Shown: positions 51,234 through 60,039, numbered from the stretch's first letter. The stretch is DNA of 64,000 nucleotides from Aequorivita echinoideorum (GCF_018476645.1 NZ_JAHCTB010000006.1:62001-126000), one strand, 5' to 3'. The notes: generated from the letters alone by a model not told the origin. Made by a program: numbers and translations.

Positions 51234-52337
51234 ATGACTAGAAAACTTCGCATTAACGGCCATTCGCACCTGCTTCCCTATCCTGAGGAAATCCCTCAGT
51301 TTATGAAGGATAAGGGAATTTTTTGGGTAGATAAGGATCGAAAATTTATGCTTCAAAAAGATTGGAGCCGTCCCGTTACCGATTCCAGTTTTTTTCTGAA
51401 TGAAAAGTTGGAATGGATGGAGCGTTTCAAAATTGACCACGCCGTGGTTTTGAATCTTTCGCAGTTGTACGGAAACGGCCTTCGCGTTGAGGAAATGAAG
51501 CAAGCGCTTCGGTTTCAAAATGATTTCAATGCAAAAATACAGCACGACCATCCTTCAAAATTTACGTGTGGTTTTGTGGTACATCCCGGTTTTGTGCGTG
51601 GTGCGCTTTGGGAAATAGAACGTTGCGTGGAAACTTTAGATCTTCGATTATTGTGCTTGCCAACGCATTACATGGACACAATAGGAACGTGGCGTTGCAT
51701 TTTTGACGAAGAAAATGAACCGATTTTTGAACTCGCTTCAAAATATAATTTGGCGGTTGAAATCCATCCTTACGACGGGGAAAAATTCATAAAACTTGAA
51801 AATACGGCCTGGCGTTTTCACCTTATTTGGATGCTTGCGCAATGCGCCGATGCCTATCATTTCCTTACTTTGAATGGTTACGCCGATAAATTTCCGGGAA
51901 TGCGTACCTGCTTTGCGCACGGCGGACAATTGGCACAGATTAATTTGGGAAGAAGAATCCAAGGTTTTGATGGTCGCCCCGATTTGTTTAAAGGAAAAAC
52001 GCATCCCCGAAAATCGGTGGGGCATAAAAATATTTTCTTCGATACATTGGTCCATGATACTGGTTCCTTGGAGCTTTTAATGAAAAATCAAGGTTCCAAG
52101 CAGGTTTTGGTAGGTTTGGACGATCCTTATCCCCTTGGCGAAATGGAAAGTGCACCACAATCTTCCTATCCCGGAAAAATACTTGATTTGGCGTTGGAGC
52201 GAAATATTGTAACTAAAGAACAAGCAGACGCAATGTGGGAAGACAACGTTATCCAGTGGTTATGTGGAGATGATGAAAATGCAAAACAAAAACTATTGGA
52301 TAGAATAAGCCCCCTAGTCCCCAAAGGGGGAAATTAA
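51234..52337 (+). CDS. 2-amino-3-carboxymuconate-6-semialdehyde decarboxylase (ACMSD) family
   Basis: A 367-residue amidohydrolase-superfamily decarboxylase. Metal ligands H10 and H12 in INGHSHLLP, further His in IEIHPYDGE and FAHGGQLAQ, and Asp in GLDDPYPLGEM, match ACMSD. It would convert 2-amino-3-carboxymuconate semialdehyde to 2-aminomuconate semialdehyde, steering the pathway away from quinolinate and NAD. The enzyme is usually about 330-340 residues, so this form is slightly long at its ends. Its substrate is made by 3-hydroxyanthranilate 3,4-dioxygenase, which is missing from the window. Confidence 0.9.
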   Translation: MTRKLRINGHSHLLPYPEEIPQFMKDKGIFWVDKDRKFMLQKDWSRPVTDSSFFLNEKLEWMERFKIDHAVVLNLSQLYGNGLRVEEMKQALRFQNDFNAKIQHDHPSKFTCGFVVHPGFVRGALWEIERCVETLDLRLLCLPTHYMDTIGTWRCIFDEENEPIFELASKYNLAVEIHPYDGEKFIKLENTAWRFHLIWMLAQCADAYHFLTLNGYADKFPGMRTCFAHGGQLAQINLGRRIQGFDGRPDLFKGKTHPRKSVGHKNIFFDTLVHDTGSLELLMKNQGSKQVLVGLDDPYPLGEMESAPQSSYPGKILDLALERNIVTKEQADAMWEDNVIQWLCGDDENAKQKLLDRISPLVPKGGN

Positions 52338-52382
52338 TGTCGAAATATAATTCTGAATAAAAAGGACACTGACCACTAAAAA

Positions 52383-53027
52383 ATGGACTTTCTCCCAGAT
52401 AAAATAAACGATTATGTAGAAACGCATTCACAGGCAGAACCGCACTTGTTGCAACAATTGAACCGTGAAACCTGGCAAAAACAATTGCAGCCGCGTATGA
52501 TAAGTGGTCATTTTCAGGGGCGCGTCTTGAGTATGATTTCAAAATTGATACAGCCTAAAAATATTTTGGAAATTGGCACCTATACTGGGTATTCCGCATT
52601 GTGCTTGGCAGAGGGAATGGCGAAGAATGGCGAACTCCACACCATAGATATAAATGAGGAATTGTTCGACTTTCAGCGGAAATATTTTGATAAATCTTCT
52701 TTTGGGAAACAGATTTTTCAACATTTGGGCAATGCTTTGGAAATAATCCCGAAACTTGAAAAATCCTTCGACTTGGTATTTATCGATGCGGATAAAAGTA
52801 ATTATCCCAACTATTTGGAAATAATTCTTTCGAAACTAAAAAAAGGTTCTGTGATTTTAAGTGATAACGTGCTATGGAGCGGAAAGGTGATAGAGCCCTT
52901 GAAAAATGATGATGTTGACACAAAAGCGCTTCTCCTCTACAATAAACTATTAAACGAACACGAAAATCTGGAAACCGTTTTACTGCCAATCCGCGATGGG
53001 CTAACCATTTCACGCGTTCGGGAATAA
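52383..53027 (+). CDS. SAM-dependent O-methyltransferase (family 3)
   Basis: A 214-residue class I methyltransferase of the COMT/caffeoyl-CoA type. SAM motif LEIGTYTGYSALCLAEG, LHTIDINEE (acidic residue for the ribose), and LVFIDADKSNYPNYLE with the catalytic-metal Asp, then LSDNVLWSG, are in standard order. The substrate is unknown; a catechol or other aromatic would fit the preceding aromatic degradation genes, but this is only inference and the gene may be unrelated. Its last 18 bp overlap the convergent PAP2 gene. Confidence 0.9.
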   Translation: MDFLPDKINDYVETHSQAEPHLLQQLNRETWQKQLQPRMISGHFQGRVLSMISKLIQPKNILEIGTYTGYSALCLAEGMAKNGELHTIDINEELFDFQRKYFDKSSFGKQIFQHLGNALEIIPKLEKSFDLVFIDADKSNYPNYLEIILSKLKKGSVILSDNVLWSGKVIEPLKNDDVDTKALLLYNKLLNEHENLETVLLPIRDGLTISRVRE

Positions 53028-53582
53028 TTTTTTGTGCAACAATACCTTTCGGCATAAATAGAAAAATAAAAAGGCGAAAGTAGTTCCTACCAAGGCTCCC
53101 ACAAAGATATCACTTGGATAATGGACGCCCACGTAGATACGGCTCATTACAAAAATCAACGGCCACAGGTAAACCAAATAAATCCATTTGGTATATTTCT
53201 GAAGTGCTAAAACCACAAATGTGGTAACGGAAAAACTTGATGATGCGTGACCTGAAAAGAAACTGTAGTTGGTCGGTTTTTGAAGGATGCGAATCAGTTT
53301 TCCCAATTCCTCCACATTATTGGGTCGTAATCTTGCCACATAATCCTTCACCATTCCCGTAAAAAAAATAGTAATGCCGAAAGTCAACAATAAAAAAAAG
53401 ATGACAGTGGTTCCTTTTTTTCCTCTGTAGTAATAGAAAATCAATATTCCGAAGAAAATAAAGAGCGGTGTCCAGCTTTCTATCTGTGTAACATAAATCC
53501 AAAAACCGTCAAAGCGTTCAATACCCAAGCCATTTAGGAAAACGAAAATATCCCTGTCCCACTGTTTTAGGGTTTCCAGCAT
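53010..53582 (-). CDS. PAP2-family membrane phosphatase
   Basis: A 190-residue integral membrane phosphatase with about five helices. The three PAP2 motifs are present: KDYVARLRP (K-x6-RP), YSFFSGHASSS and SRIYVGVHYPSD. Enzymes of this family dephosphorylate lipids such as undecaprenyl pyrophosphate or phosphatidate; which one is not decided here. It starts directly at the end of the tatA gene, so the two are coupled. Confidence 0.92.
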   Translation of the reverse strand: MLETLKQWDRDIFVFLNGLGIERFDGFWIYVTQIESWTPLFIFFGILIFYYYRGKKGTTVIFFLLLTFGITIFFTGMVKDYVARLRPNNVEELGKLIRILQKPTNYSFFSGHASSSFSVTTFVVLALQKYTKWIYLVYLWPLIFVMSRIYVGVHYPSDIFVGALVGTTFAFLFFYLCRKVLLHKKLFPNA

Positions 53583-53870
53583 TTAGAATTTTCTTTTCAC
53601 CGGGCCGGTTACCTCGTCCACATCTTCCTTAACCTTATCAATTTCCTTTCGAACGTCCTTGGTAATGTCAAAATCGATGCCTTGATCCTTGGCACCTTTC
53701 GTAATTTCCGATTTAATATCGTTGGTGGCATTTTTAATTTGGCGCATCCCTTTTCCCAATCCTCTGGCAATTTCAGGGACCTTATCAGCCCCAAATACCA
53801 ATAGCACGATGAAAAGAATGAAGCCAATTTCGGCTCCGCTTATAAATAAAAATATAGCCTGTGAAATCAT
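53583..53870 (-). CDS. tatA: Twin-arginine translocase subunit TatA/TatE
   Basis: Pore-forming component of the Tat export system. From ATG 53870 the protein has 95 residues: one N-terminal membrane helix (IFLFISGAEIGFILFIVLLVFG region), then the amphipathic helix with the FGxxKxPE-type motif VFGADKVPEIARGLGKGMRQ and a charged tail (KEDVDEVTGPVKRKF). tatC is not in the window. Start at 53870 rather than 53891 because the upstream codons would place polar residues before the membrane helix. Confidence 0.93.
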   Translation of the reverse strand: MISQAIFLFISGAEIGFILFIVLLVFGADKVPEIARGLGKGMRQIKNATNDIKSEITKGAKDQGIDFDITKDVRKEIDKVKEDVDEVTGPVKRKF

Positions 53871-53940
53871 ACTACAAATATAGCAACGCACGGCAATTTA
53901 TGGGTGCGCGTTGGGAGTTTTTTATAAACCTGAAAAAAGA

Positions 53941-53973
53941 AAGCCCTTTTCCAGAATTTTTGGAAAAGGGCTT
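53941..53973 (-). terminator. Terminator of the M1 aminopeptidase gene
   Basis: Perfect 13-bp stem (AAGCCCTTTTCCA with TGGAAAAGGGCTT) and 7-nt loop, 19 bp past the minus-strand stop; on that strand it is followed by TCTTTTTTC. Confidence 0.9.
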
Positions 53974-53991
53974 CATTATCATTGTTTTGTA

Positions 53992-56298
53992 TTAATCTTC
54001 GGAATTTTCTCTTTTGAATTTTTCAAAAGCGCCCACTTGTTTTTCCTTTGGCCACGCATTATTTGAAGTATCAATATCTGCCGTTTCTTCTTCGGGATCT
54101 ACTTCTATTTTTGTGATTTCTTTATCTGTAGCAATAAATTTCCCAACGGTAGTATCATTCAATCTCCAGATTTCAGCGGGATATGTTATTTTTTCTGAAG
54201 TGCCATCAGCATAGGTGAATTGTGTGATTATGGGCATCGGGATTCCGCCCGGTTTGTTGAAAGTAACTTCATAGAAATAATTGGGACGCTTCAATTTTGC
54301 ACGTTCTTCCGGCGAAAAATTTTCGAGGAGGTATTCATTCAAGGTACTAATATCCTCCACTTTTGCATTGCGCATGGTTTCTTCAAAATCCTCACTTCCT
54401 TCCTCTACCATATAGACCAAAGGTGGAACATCACTTTCCTGAATGCCGCGAGCGGTCATCATTTCACGTACTTCTTTGTTCATTTTTGAAGTAACATAAA
54501 ATTTCTTTACGCTTTCCACGCCTATATCCACATAATCCGTAGTGTAAAACCACTCTCTCCAGTACCAATCGAGGTCTACCGCCGAGGCATCTTCCATAGT
54601 CCTGAAAAAATCCTCCGGCGTGGGGTGCTTGAACATCCACCGATTAGCGTAGGTTTTAAATGCATAATCAAAAAGCTCCCTTCCCATTACGGTCTCACGT
54701 AAAATATTGAGCGCAGTCGCTGGTTTCGCATAGGCATTTGCCCCAAAATTATAAACGTTTAATCCTTTGCTCATAATGGGCGCCAATTGCTTTTGATCGC
54801 CGGCCATATAGTCCACTATGTTTTTGGCTGGACCACGGCGGGACGGGTATTTTTTGTTTGGTGCAATGGCATCTGGATACGCCTCACCAAAATCCTGCTC
54901 GGCAACATATTGCGTGAAAGTGTTCAGTCCCTCATCCATCCAAGTCCATTGACGCTCGTCACTGTTAACGATCATTGGGAAATAGTTATGCCCCACTTCG
55001 TGGATTATCACGCTCATCATTCCGTATTTGGTGCGCTCGCTAAGTGAGCCGTCCTTGTCTGGCCTTCCATAATTCCAGCAAATCATTGGATATTCCATTC
55101 CTTGGTTTTTTGCGTTTACTGAAATAGCCTTGGGGTACGGATAGTCAAACGTCATTCTGGAATAGGTCTTCAGAGTGCTGGCGACAACTTTTGTAGACCA
55201 ATCTTCCCACAGCGGATTTCCCTCTGGCGGATATAGTGATACTGCCATCACATTGCGGTTGCCCATTTTCACTGCCATCATATCCCAAATGTAGCGACGG
55301 GAAGTAGCAAAAGCATAATCACGAACGTTTTCTGCTTTAAATTTCCAAGTTTTTTTAGCGGTAGAAAAATTCTTGGAAGCGGCCTCGGCTTCGGCCTGCG
55401 TCACGATCATTACAGGTTTGTCAAAAGATTTCTGGGCCTGCTCGTACCTATTCATCATTTCTTTTGAAAAAACATCCTTTCTATTCTGAAGCTCGCCCGT
55501 ACCGTCCAAAATATGATCTGCCGGTACGGTAATATTTACTTCAAAATTTCCGAAAGGCAACGCAAATTCATCCCTTCCCCAAAATTGGCTGTTTTGCCAA
55601 CCTTCCACATCGTTGTACACCGCCATTCTCGGGTAAAACTGGGCAATTACGTATCCGTGATTTCCGTCATCAAAAACTTCATATCCACTTCTTGCCCTAT
55701 TTACCACGTGATCATTAATATTATACCACCACTTAATAGAAAAAACGAATTTTTTTCCCGGCATCAAGTTTTCCGGCATTTCCACACGCATCATAGTCTG
55801 GTTAATGGTATAGGGCAGCGCATTTCCTTTTGTGTCTTTCACTTCCATAATATTGAAACCACCATCAAAAGCGTTACCCATATATTCATTGATGAAATTT
55901 CCCGGCTGCATAGCCGGTGCCGAACCCGAAGATTCAATCAGTGGCGATTTTGAATCTTTTTTACGAACGTTTTGATCGAGTTGAACCCAAAGAAATTCCA
56001 ATTGGTCCGGCGAATTGTTGGTGTAGGTAATGGTCTCAAAGCCTGTCAACTTTGTGTTTTTATCATCCAGCTCCACATCCATTTTATAATCTGCCTGTTG
56101 CTGATAATAGTTGGGTCCCGGTGCCCCACTTGCCGTTCTGAACATATTTGGTGTTGAAAACTCCTCGTACATTTGCTTGAAACGATTTGTATTGAAGTGG
56201 CCTGGCTCACGTTTTTGTTCAGAATTTTCTTCTTGTGCGTTAACCGTTCCGAAGAAAATTATGGCAGTTGAAAAAAGTAGCGTTTTAAAAAATTTCAT
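53992..56298 (-). CDS. Exported M1-family metalloaminopeptidase
   Basis: A 768-residue periplasmic or surface zinc peptidase. Signal peptide MKFFKTLLFSTAIIFFGTVNAQ, then an N-terminal beta domain and the gluzincin site IIHEVGHNYFP with the third ligand in WTWMDEGLNTF. The GxMEN exopeptidase motif appears as NQGMEYPMIC, as in many Bacteroidota M1 enzymes. A C-terminal region with EEGSEDFEETM and a Pro/Gly-rich beta part follows. No sorting domain. Followed in the operon direction by a terminator; the DUF6702 gene lies 46 bp upstream. Confidence 0.93.
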   Translation of the reverse strand: MKFFKTLLFSTAIIFFGTVNAQEENSEQKREPGHFNTNRFKQMYEEFSTPNMFRTASGAPGPNYYQQQADYKMDVELDDKNTKLTGFETITYTNNSPDQLEFLWVQLDQNVRKKDSKSPLIESSGSAPAMQPGNFINEYMGNAFDGGFNIMEVKDTKGNALPYTINQTMMRVEMPENLMPGKKFVFSIKWWYNINDHVVNRARSGYEVFDDGNHGYVIAQFYPRMAVYNDVEGWQNSQFWGRDEFALPFGNFEVNITVPADHILDGTGELQNRKDVFSKEMMNRYEQAQKSFDKPVMIVTQAEAEAASKNFSTAKKTWKFKAENVRDYAFATSRRYIWDMMAVKMGNRNVMAVSLYPPEGNPLWEDWSTKVVASTLKTYSRMTFDYPYPKAISVNAKNQGMEYPMICWNYGRPDKDGSLSERTKYGMMSVIIHEVGHNYFPMIVNSDERQWTWMDEGLNTFTQYVAEQDFGEAYPDAIAPNKKYPSRRGPAKNIVDYMAGDQKQLAPIMSKGLNVYNFGANAYAKPATALNILRETVMGRELFDYAFKTYANRWMFKHPTPEDFFRTMEDASAVDLDWYWREWFYTTDYVDIGVESVKKFYVTSKMNKEVREMMTARGIQESDVPPLVYMVEEGSEDFEETMRNAKVEDISTLNEYLLENFSPEERAKLKRPNYFYEVTFNKPGGIPMPIITQFTYADGTSEKITYPAEIWRLNDTTVGKFIATDKEITKIEVDPEEETADIDTSNNAWPKEKQVGAFEKFKRENSED

Positions 56299-56344
56299 TC
56301 GTATTTGTTTTGAAAGGATGATGGTTCAAATTATCAATTAAAGT

Positions 56345-56854
56345 TCAATCAAAGGGAAATAATATTCCCGAGGGTTCATTTTTGTCCAAAATAAGACTTT
56401 TGCGGCTTTCTGAAGTCTTCAAGTGGATAATATTTTGCTGTTCCGGAAACATTTCCATTAAGACCTTGTTTTCAATTTCAATATTTTTAAAGGGTTTCAG
56501 CTTTGTAATCTCAATATATGCAACCACCATATCAGTATCATATTCGCGTCCTATGTAATGGAGTTCCACATTTTTTCCATCTACTTTAATCTTCAATTTT
56601 TGAAGAATATACTGCTTTAATAATTCAGTATCCGTTTCGGTTTCCTTTTTTGTGTCCAAGGAAATGGACTTGTTATAGCGTGCCTTTAGGGCGTTTTCAA
56701 TATCATCTATAAAAATATTGGTAATAATTTGAAGCGAATTTTTCTTTTCAACATACTCCATTTTAGTGACACTCACGTAAAATTTATGAGCGGGACGCGC
56801 CGAAATCAGGGGAATCGTTATAAATGCGAGCAGTAAAAATTTTAAAAATTTCAT
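56345..56854 (-). CDS. DUF6702 exported protein
   Basis: A 169-residue exported protein with signal peptide MKFLKFLLLAFITIPLISA and a single DUF6702-like domain: RPAHKFYVSVTKMEYVEKK at its start and the IIHLKTSESRKSLILDKNEP terminus are family hallmarks. The family is confined to Bacteroidota, often next to M1 peptidase genes as here, and has no known function. It is probably cotranscribed with the M1 peptidase and the two upstream carboxypeptidase-regulatory-like genes. Confidence 0.85.
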   Translation of the reverse strand: MKFLKFLLLAFITIPLISARPAHKFYVSVTKMEYVEKKNSLQIITNIFIDDIENALKARYNKSISLDTKKETETDTELLKQYILQKLKIKVDGKNVELHYIGREYDTDMVVAYIEITKLKPFKNIEIENKVLMEMFPEQQNIIHLKTSESRKSLILDKNEPSGILFPFD

Positions 56855-56923
56855 GTAAAGATTTGATTCTAATGGAACATTAGACGGCTAAAATTCAGCG
56901 ATGTTACAGAATTTAACCAATTA

Positions 56924-57688
56924 CTATTCTTCTGGTATGCGGGACAAATACTCTTTTGCTTTTTCTTCAAAAATAAGAAAAACGCTGCCATATCTTTCTT
57001 TTTTGAATTCGCTTTCAATTTGGGTTGCTTCGGCACAAAACAGCAAAAAATCGTGAATTTTAGTATGGGGGATTTTATATGTATCCACAAAAAATTCTTC
57101 AGTGTAATAATTGAAAATATTGGCAACAAAACTATTCTCCACATCCCATTTTCTTCTTATTTTCAGTTTTCTATAATACCCTGAAATATATTTATACATA
57201 AGTTCCAGCTTAAGACTGGTAGGACTAAAAGCTTCAAAAATAGGTACAATTCGCTCCTGCGGAATCCCTTTAAATCCGGGAAGTCCCAAATCTTCAAAAT
57301 CAACGGGTTTATCTGTTTGTATTTTCGCCAAATCTGCCCTAATGTTTCCGGATAGGTTCGGGGCTATAACCACTTCATCCAGTTCATTCACGGTCTCCCG
57401 CAATTGCACGGTAATGGTACCGGCATCCCAAATTTTATCTGTTACCAAAATAATTTCAGGCGCATACTTTACCGAAATAAATAGAAGTGTATCCAGCTCT
57501 TTGGTAAGTATTGAGAATTGTCCATTTTCATCTGAAATTGTGTTGTAACCGGAAGAACTATTGCGAATGTGGATACCTTCCACCTCGCCATCATTGGTTA
57601 TTTTTCCACGTAATTCCTTTTTCTGCGCTTGCGCCAAACCCATTATAAGGAAAAAGGTGCCAACGAAAATGATAATTTTCTTATTCAC
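56924..57688 (-). CDS. Carboxypeptidase-regulatory-like domain protein (paralogue B)
   Basis: A 254-residue exported protein: signal peptide MNKKIIIFVGTFFLIMGLAQAQ, then a CarboxypepD_reg-like beta-sandwich (ELRGKITNDGEVEGIHIRN, TISDENGQFSILTKELD, IITVQL-type strands), a NELDEVVIAPNLSGNIRADL hinge and an alpha-helical C-terminal half (SFVANIFNYYTEEFFVDTYKIP). The beta domain is like the plug-preceding domain of TonB receptors, without the receptor. It shares the LSGNIRAD/LSGNVRAD segment and overall plan with the upstream gene, so the two are paralogues. It overlaps that gene by 8 bp. Confidence 0.83.
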   Translation of the reverse strand: MNKKIIIFVGTFFLIMGLAQAQKKELRGKITNDGEVEGIHIRNSSSGYNTISDENGQFSILTKELDTLLFISVKYAPEIILVTDKIWDAGTITVQLRETVNELDEVVIAPNLSGNIRADLAKIQTDKPVDFEDLGLPGFKGIPQERIVPIFEAFSPTSLKLELMYKYISGYYRKLKIRRKWDVENSFVANIFNYYTEEFFVDTYKIPHTKIHDFLLFCAEATQIESEFKKERYGSVFLIFEEKAKEYLSRIPEE

Positions 57689-58496
57689 CGCGCGTTTTGT
57701 ATTCTATACTTTTTTCGCGAAGAAATTCCATTAATTGCATTTCATTATTGCTACGGAGCAAATCTTGGTTCAAACCATTTTCTTGGGCAAAATACAGAAA
57801 ATCAACTGCCTTCTCCTCTGGAATCTGAAAATTGGCAGCAACAAAAGCCCTGCTAAAACGCTGTTGCAGATTGGTACTGATTGCAGTGCTGGATTCCCTG
57901 GCCTGGGTTTCGGAGACTTCCCTATTTGGAAACAGTAAGCCCGCTACCCCGCCCAGAATTCCCAAAATATTCGCGCCGTTCTGTATGGAATTGCCGTGAA
58001 GTGCTTCCTCGGCGGCGTTTCCGGCAATTTTAGTCTGCGCATCTGGCTCAAACTGGTAGCCATATTCCAGATTTTCATAACTGAGGTCCCAATTCTGGCC
58101 AATGGAATAGGTAGGTATTTTTTGGACATCTGCCCGCACATTTCCGGAAAGATCGTACGGCCGCACGATAACCTCTTCCAGTTGGTTCACGGACGGATTT
58201 AAATAAATATTGATTCGTTTTTTGTCCACAACGCCCGCATCCACAAGTATGGTAAAGGATTGATATTGCAATGCCGTTACGTAGAGCCTGTCATTTTCGG
58301 CCACTTCTATTTCAAAAGTACCGGTAGCATCCGTTATGGTTCCTTTTTGGGAGGATTGATTGTAAATTGTTATGCCTTCCAGGTCATCATTTTCCTGCGC
58401 GGTTATTTTTCCGGCGATTTTGGTACGCTCCACATCCTGTGCAAAAAGGGTGGCAGATAAGGTAAAAGCGAATAGTACAAGTAGTTTTTTCATCAT
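57681..58496 (-). CDS. Carboxypeptidase-regulatory-like domain protein (paralogue A)
   Basis: A 271-residue exported protein: signal peptide MMKKLLVLFAFTLSATLFAQ, a CarboxypepD_reg-like domain (KIAGKITAQENDDLEGITIYN, GTITDATGTFEIEV, INIYLNPSVNQLEEVIVRPYDLSGNVRAD) and a helical C-terminal half with NILGILGGVAGLLFPNRE, which could be a short membrane-associated stretch. First gene of the minus-strand run ending in the M1 peptidase. The upstream intergenic region holds a 21-bp direct repeat array 158 bp from its ATG. Confidence 0.83.
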   Translation of the reverse strand: MMKKLLVLFAFTLSATLFAQDVERTKIAGKITAQENDDLEGITIYNQSSQKGTITDATGTFEIEVAENDRLYVTALQYQSFTILVDAGVVDKKRINIYLNPSVNQLEEVIVRPYDLSGNVRADVQKIPTYSIGQNWDLSYENLEYGYQFEPDAQTKIAGNAAEEALHGNSIQNGANILGILGGVAGLLFPNREVSETQARESSTAISTNLQQRFSRAFVAANFQIPEEKAVDFLYFAQENGLNQDLLRSNNEMQLMEFLREKSIEYKTRGE

Positions 58497-58864
58497 ACTC
58501 TAAAAATACGGTTTTGTTTTCTTAGTGAAAACTTAAATTCTTTACGTAATTATGTTAATATTGAAGAGGCTGAATAATATCATATATGTACTCTGGCCGT
58601 ATTGCAAAAAATGGTAATTCAATATGTATTTTATAAAGCATTTTATCCTAAATAGTAACCATTTTACTTACCGCTGTAACTTTTTAACTTACACTTGTAA
58701 CTTTCTTACTTACACCTGTAACTTTTTTACTTACAAACGTCTTTTTGAAAACTATTATATTGCCACTTATATGAACAACATTAATGGTTTTTTGAAATTT
58801 AAAGACATTAGTTTCTGTTGAATACATTGAGTATTGGTAAATTTATAATCTGAAAATATTCAAA
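58497..58864. other. 368-bp intergenic region between paralogue A and pepE
   Basis: Divergent promoters are expected here. No RNA gene recognised. It contains the four-copy 21-bp array at 58654-58737. A reading frame across the array (58624-58821) is repeat-derived and is not called. Confidence 0.7.
58654..58737. repeat. Four tandem 21-bp direct repeats (consensus TGTAACTTTTTTACTTACACC)
   Basis: Copies start at 58654, 58675, 58696 and 58717 with no gap. The core GTAAC, TTAC and the T-run are kept in all four; on the minus strand each unit reads AAAGTTACA followed by 12 bp. Nine conserved bases plus 12 bp equals the direct-repeat geometry of LytTR-family binding sites, and GTT is at the matching position, but flanks differ from the classical consensus. 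Operator array is the best interpretation. Confidence 0.75.
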
Positions 58865-59575
58865 ATGAAAAACCTACTTATAGCCAGCACCAGCACAGTA
58901 TATGGCGGTACTTATTTAGATTACCTCGCTGAAGAAATGGCTGAATTGTTTAAGGGTACAAACGAAATAATATTCATACCCTATGCTCGCCCCGGCGGAA
59001 TTACCCACGATGAATACACCGAAAAAGCAGCAAGTGCGTTTCAGAAAATAGATAAAAAATTGATAGGCCTACATACGTTTAAAAATCCAGCGGAAGCCAT
59101 TAACTCGGCAAAAGGTGTGTTTACAGGTGGCGGAAATACCTTTGTTTTGGTTAACGCCCTGTACCATTTTGAGGCAATGCAACCACTTCGCGAAGCCATT
59201 TTTAAAGGATTGCCCTATATGGGGACGAGTGCCGGCAGCAATATTTGCGGGGTTTCTATGCAGACTACCAATGACATGCCCATAATCTATCCGCCATCCT
59301 TCAAGACTTTGGGCGCAGTGCCGTTCAATTTAAATCCGCATTATTTAGACCCAGAACCAGACAGTAAGCATATGGGCGAAACCCGCGAAACAAGAATCAA
59401 GGAATTCCATACACAGAACACGGTTCCCGTCGTGGGATTGCGCGAGGGCAGTTGGTTGCGCGTTACAGGTGAAAAGATTGTTTTGAAAGGCAAATTGAAG
59501 GCGCGTATTTTTGAGCAGGGAAAAGATGCTTATGAAGTAGAGAGCGGCACCGAATTTTCAAATTTCAAGGTGTAG
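58865..59575 (+). CDS. pepE: Dipeptidase E, peptidase family S51
   Basis: Cytoplasmic serine peptidase that removes N-terminal Asp from dipeptides. The 236-residue protein has the nucleophile S122 in MGTSAGSN, oxyanion motif TGGGNTF, and the ending FNLNPHYLDPEP that supplies the Asp-specificity region in PepE. No signal peptide. Divergent from paralogue A; its own leader is the repeat-bearing intergenic region. Confidence 0.93.
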   Translation: MKNLLIASTSTVYGGTYLDYLAEEMAELFKGTNEIIFIPYARPGGITHDEYTEKAASAFQKIDKKLIGLHTFKNPAEAINSAKGVFTGGGNTFVLVNALYHFEAMQPLREAIFKGLPYMGTSAGSNICGVSMQTTNDMPIIYPPSFKTLGAVPFNLNPHYLDPEPDSKHMGETRETRIKEFHTQNTVPVVGLREGSWLRVTGEKIVLKGKLKARIFEQGKDAYEVESGTEFSNFKV

Positions 59576-59604
59576 TCCTTACAACCAATGCAATCTGCAA
59601 CATC

Positions 59605-60039
59605 TTAAATTTCTTTCACAAAGTGATAGCCCTTGGCCACAAAACCCTGATTGTAATAAAATTTATGCGAAGGGAAATTCTGCACATACGTATTTAACTC
59701 AATCCAGTTGCAACCTTTACGCTTGGCATAATGGTAAACGTAATCCATCAACATTTTGCCCACGCCCCTGCTCCGCGCGTCGTCATCAATAATCACGTGG
59801 TCCAGTTCCACGCATTTGCCCGCATAATGGCGCGTTTGGAACCAAAGTCCGCAAACGCCAATCAATTTTTCAGATTCGTAAACGCCAATGCATTCGTAAT
59901 TCTGCTTTGTGGATTCCAAAATGCGTTCTTTTAAAACTGCTTCGGCAACGGTAAAATTACCCAATTTTTGCAATAGCGGTAGAATACTGAGTATGTCCTT
60001 GGACTCAATTATGCGGATGGAAACGGCGTTATCTTTCAA
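59605..60039 (-). CDS. GNAT-family N-acetyltransferase
   Basis: A 144-residue single-domain acetyltransferase: VELDHVIIDDDARSRGVGKMLMDYV contains the V/I-x-x-x-x-R-G-x-G acetyl-CoA loop, and CNWIELNTYVQNFPSHKFYYNQGFVAKGYHF is the typical C-terminal half. Substrate unknown. Convergent with pepE; divergent from the M15 peptidase gene across 35 bp. Confidence 0.9.
   Translation of the reverse strand: MKDNAVSIRIIESKDILSILPLLQKLGNFTVAEAVLKERILESTKQNYECIGVYESEKLIGVCGLWFQTRHYAGKCVELDHVIIDDDARSRGVGKMLMDYVYHYAKRKGCNWIELNTYVQNFPSHKFYYNQGFVAKGYHFVKEI

Noticed and set aside
44876-52337. The kynurenine cluster as a new pathway
   Set aside because: The enzymes present match the known 2-amino-3-carboxymuconate route; only the missing dioxygenase, the unknown secreted protein and the unusual SDR are out of the ordinary.
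58654-58737. CRISPR array
   Set aside because: The 21-bp units are contiguous with no spacers, and no cas genes are in the window.
58624-58821. Reading frame of about 65 residues across the 21-bp repeats, translating as FLTYTCN repeats
   Set aside because: It is produced only by the tandem DNA repeat in a divergent promoter region; it has no signal or domain, and its length depends on repeat number.
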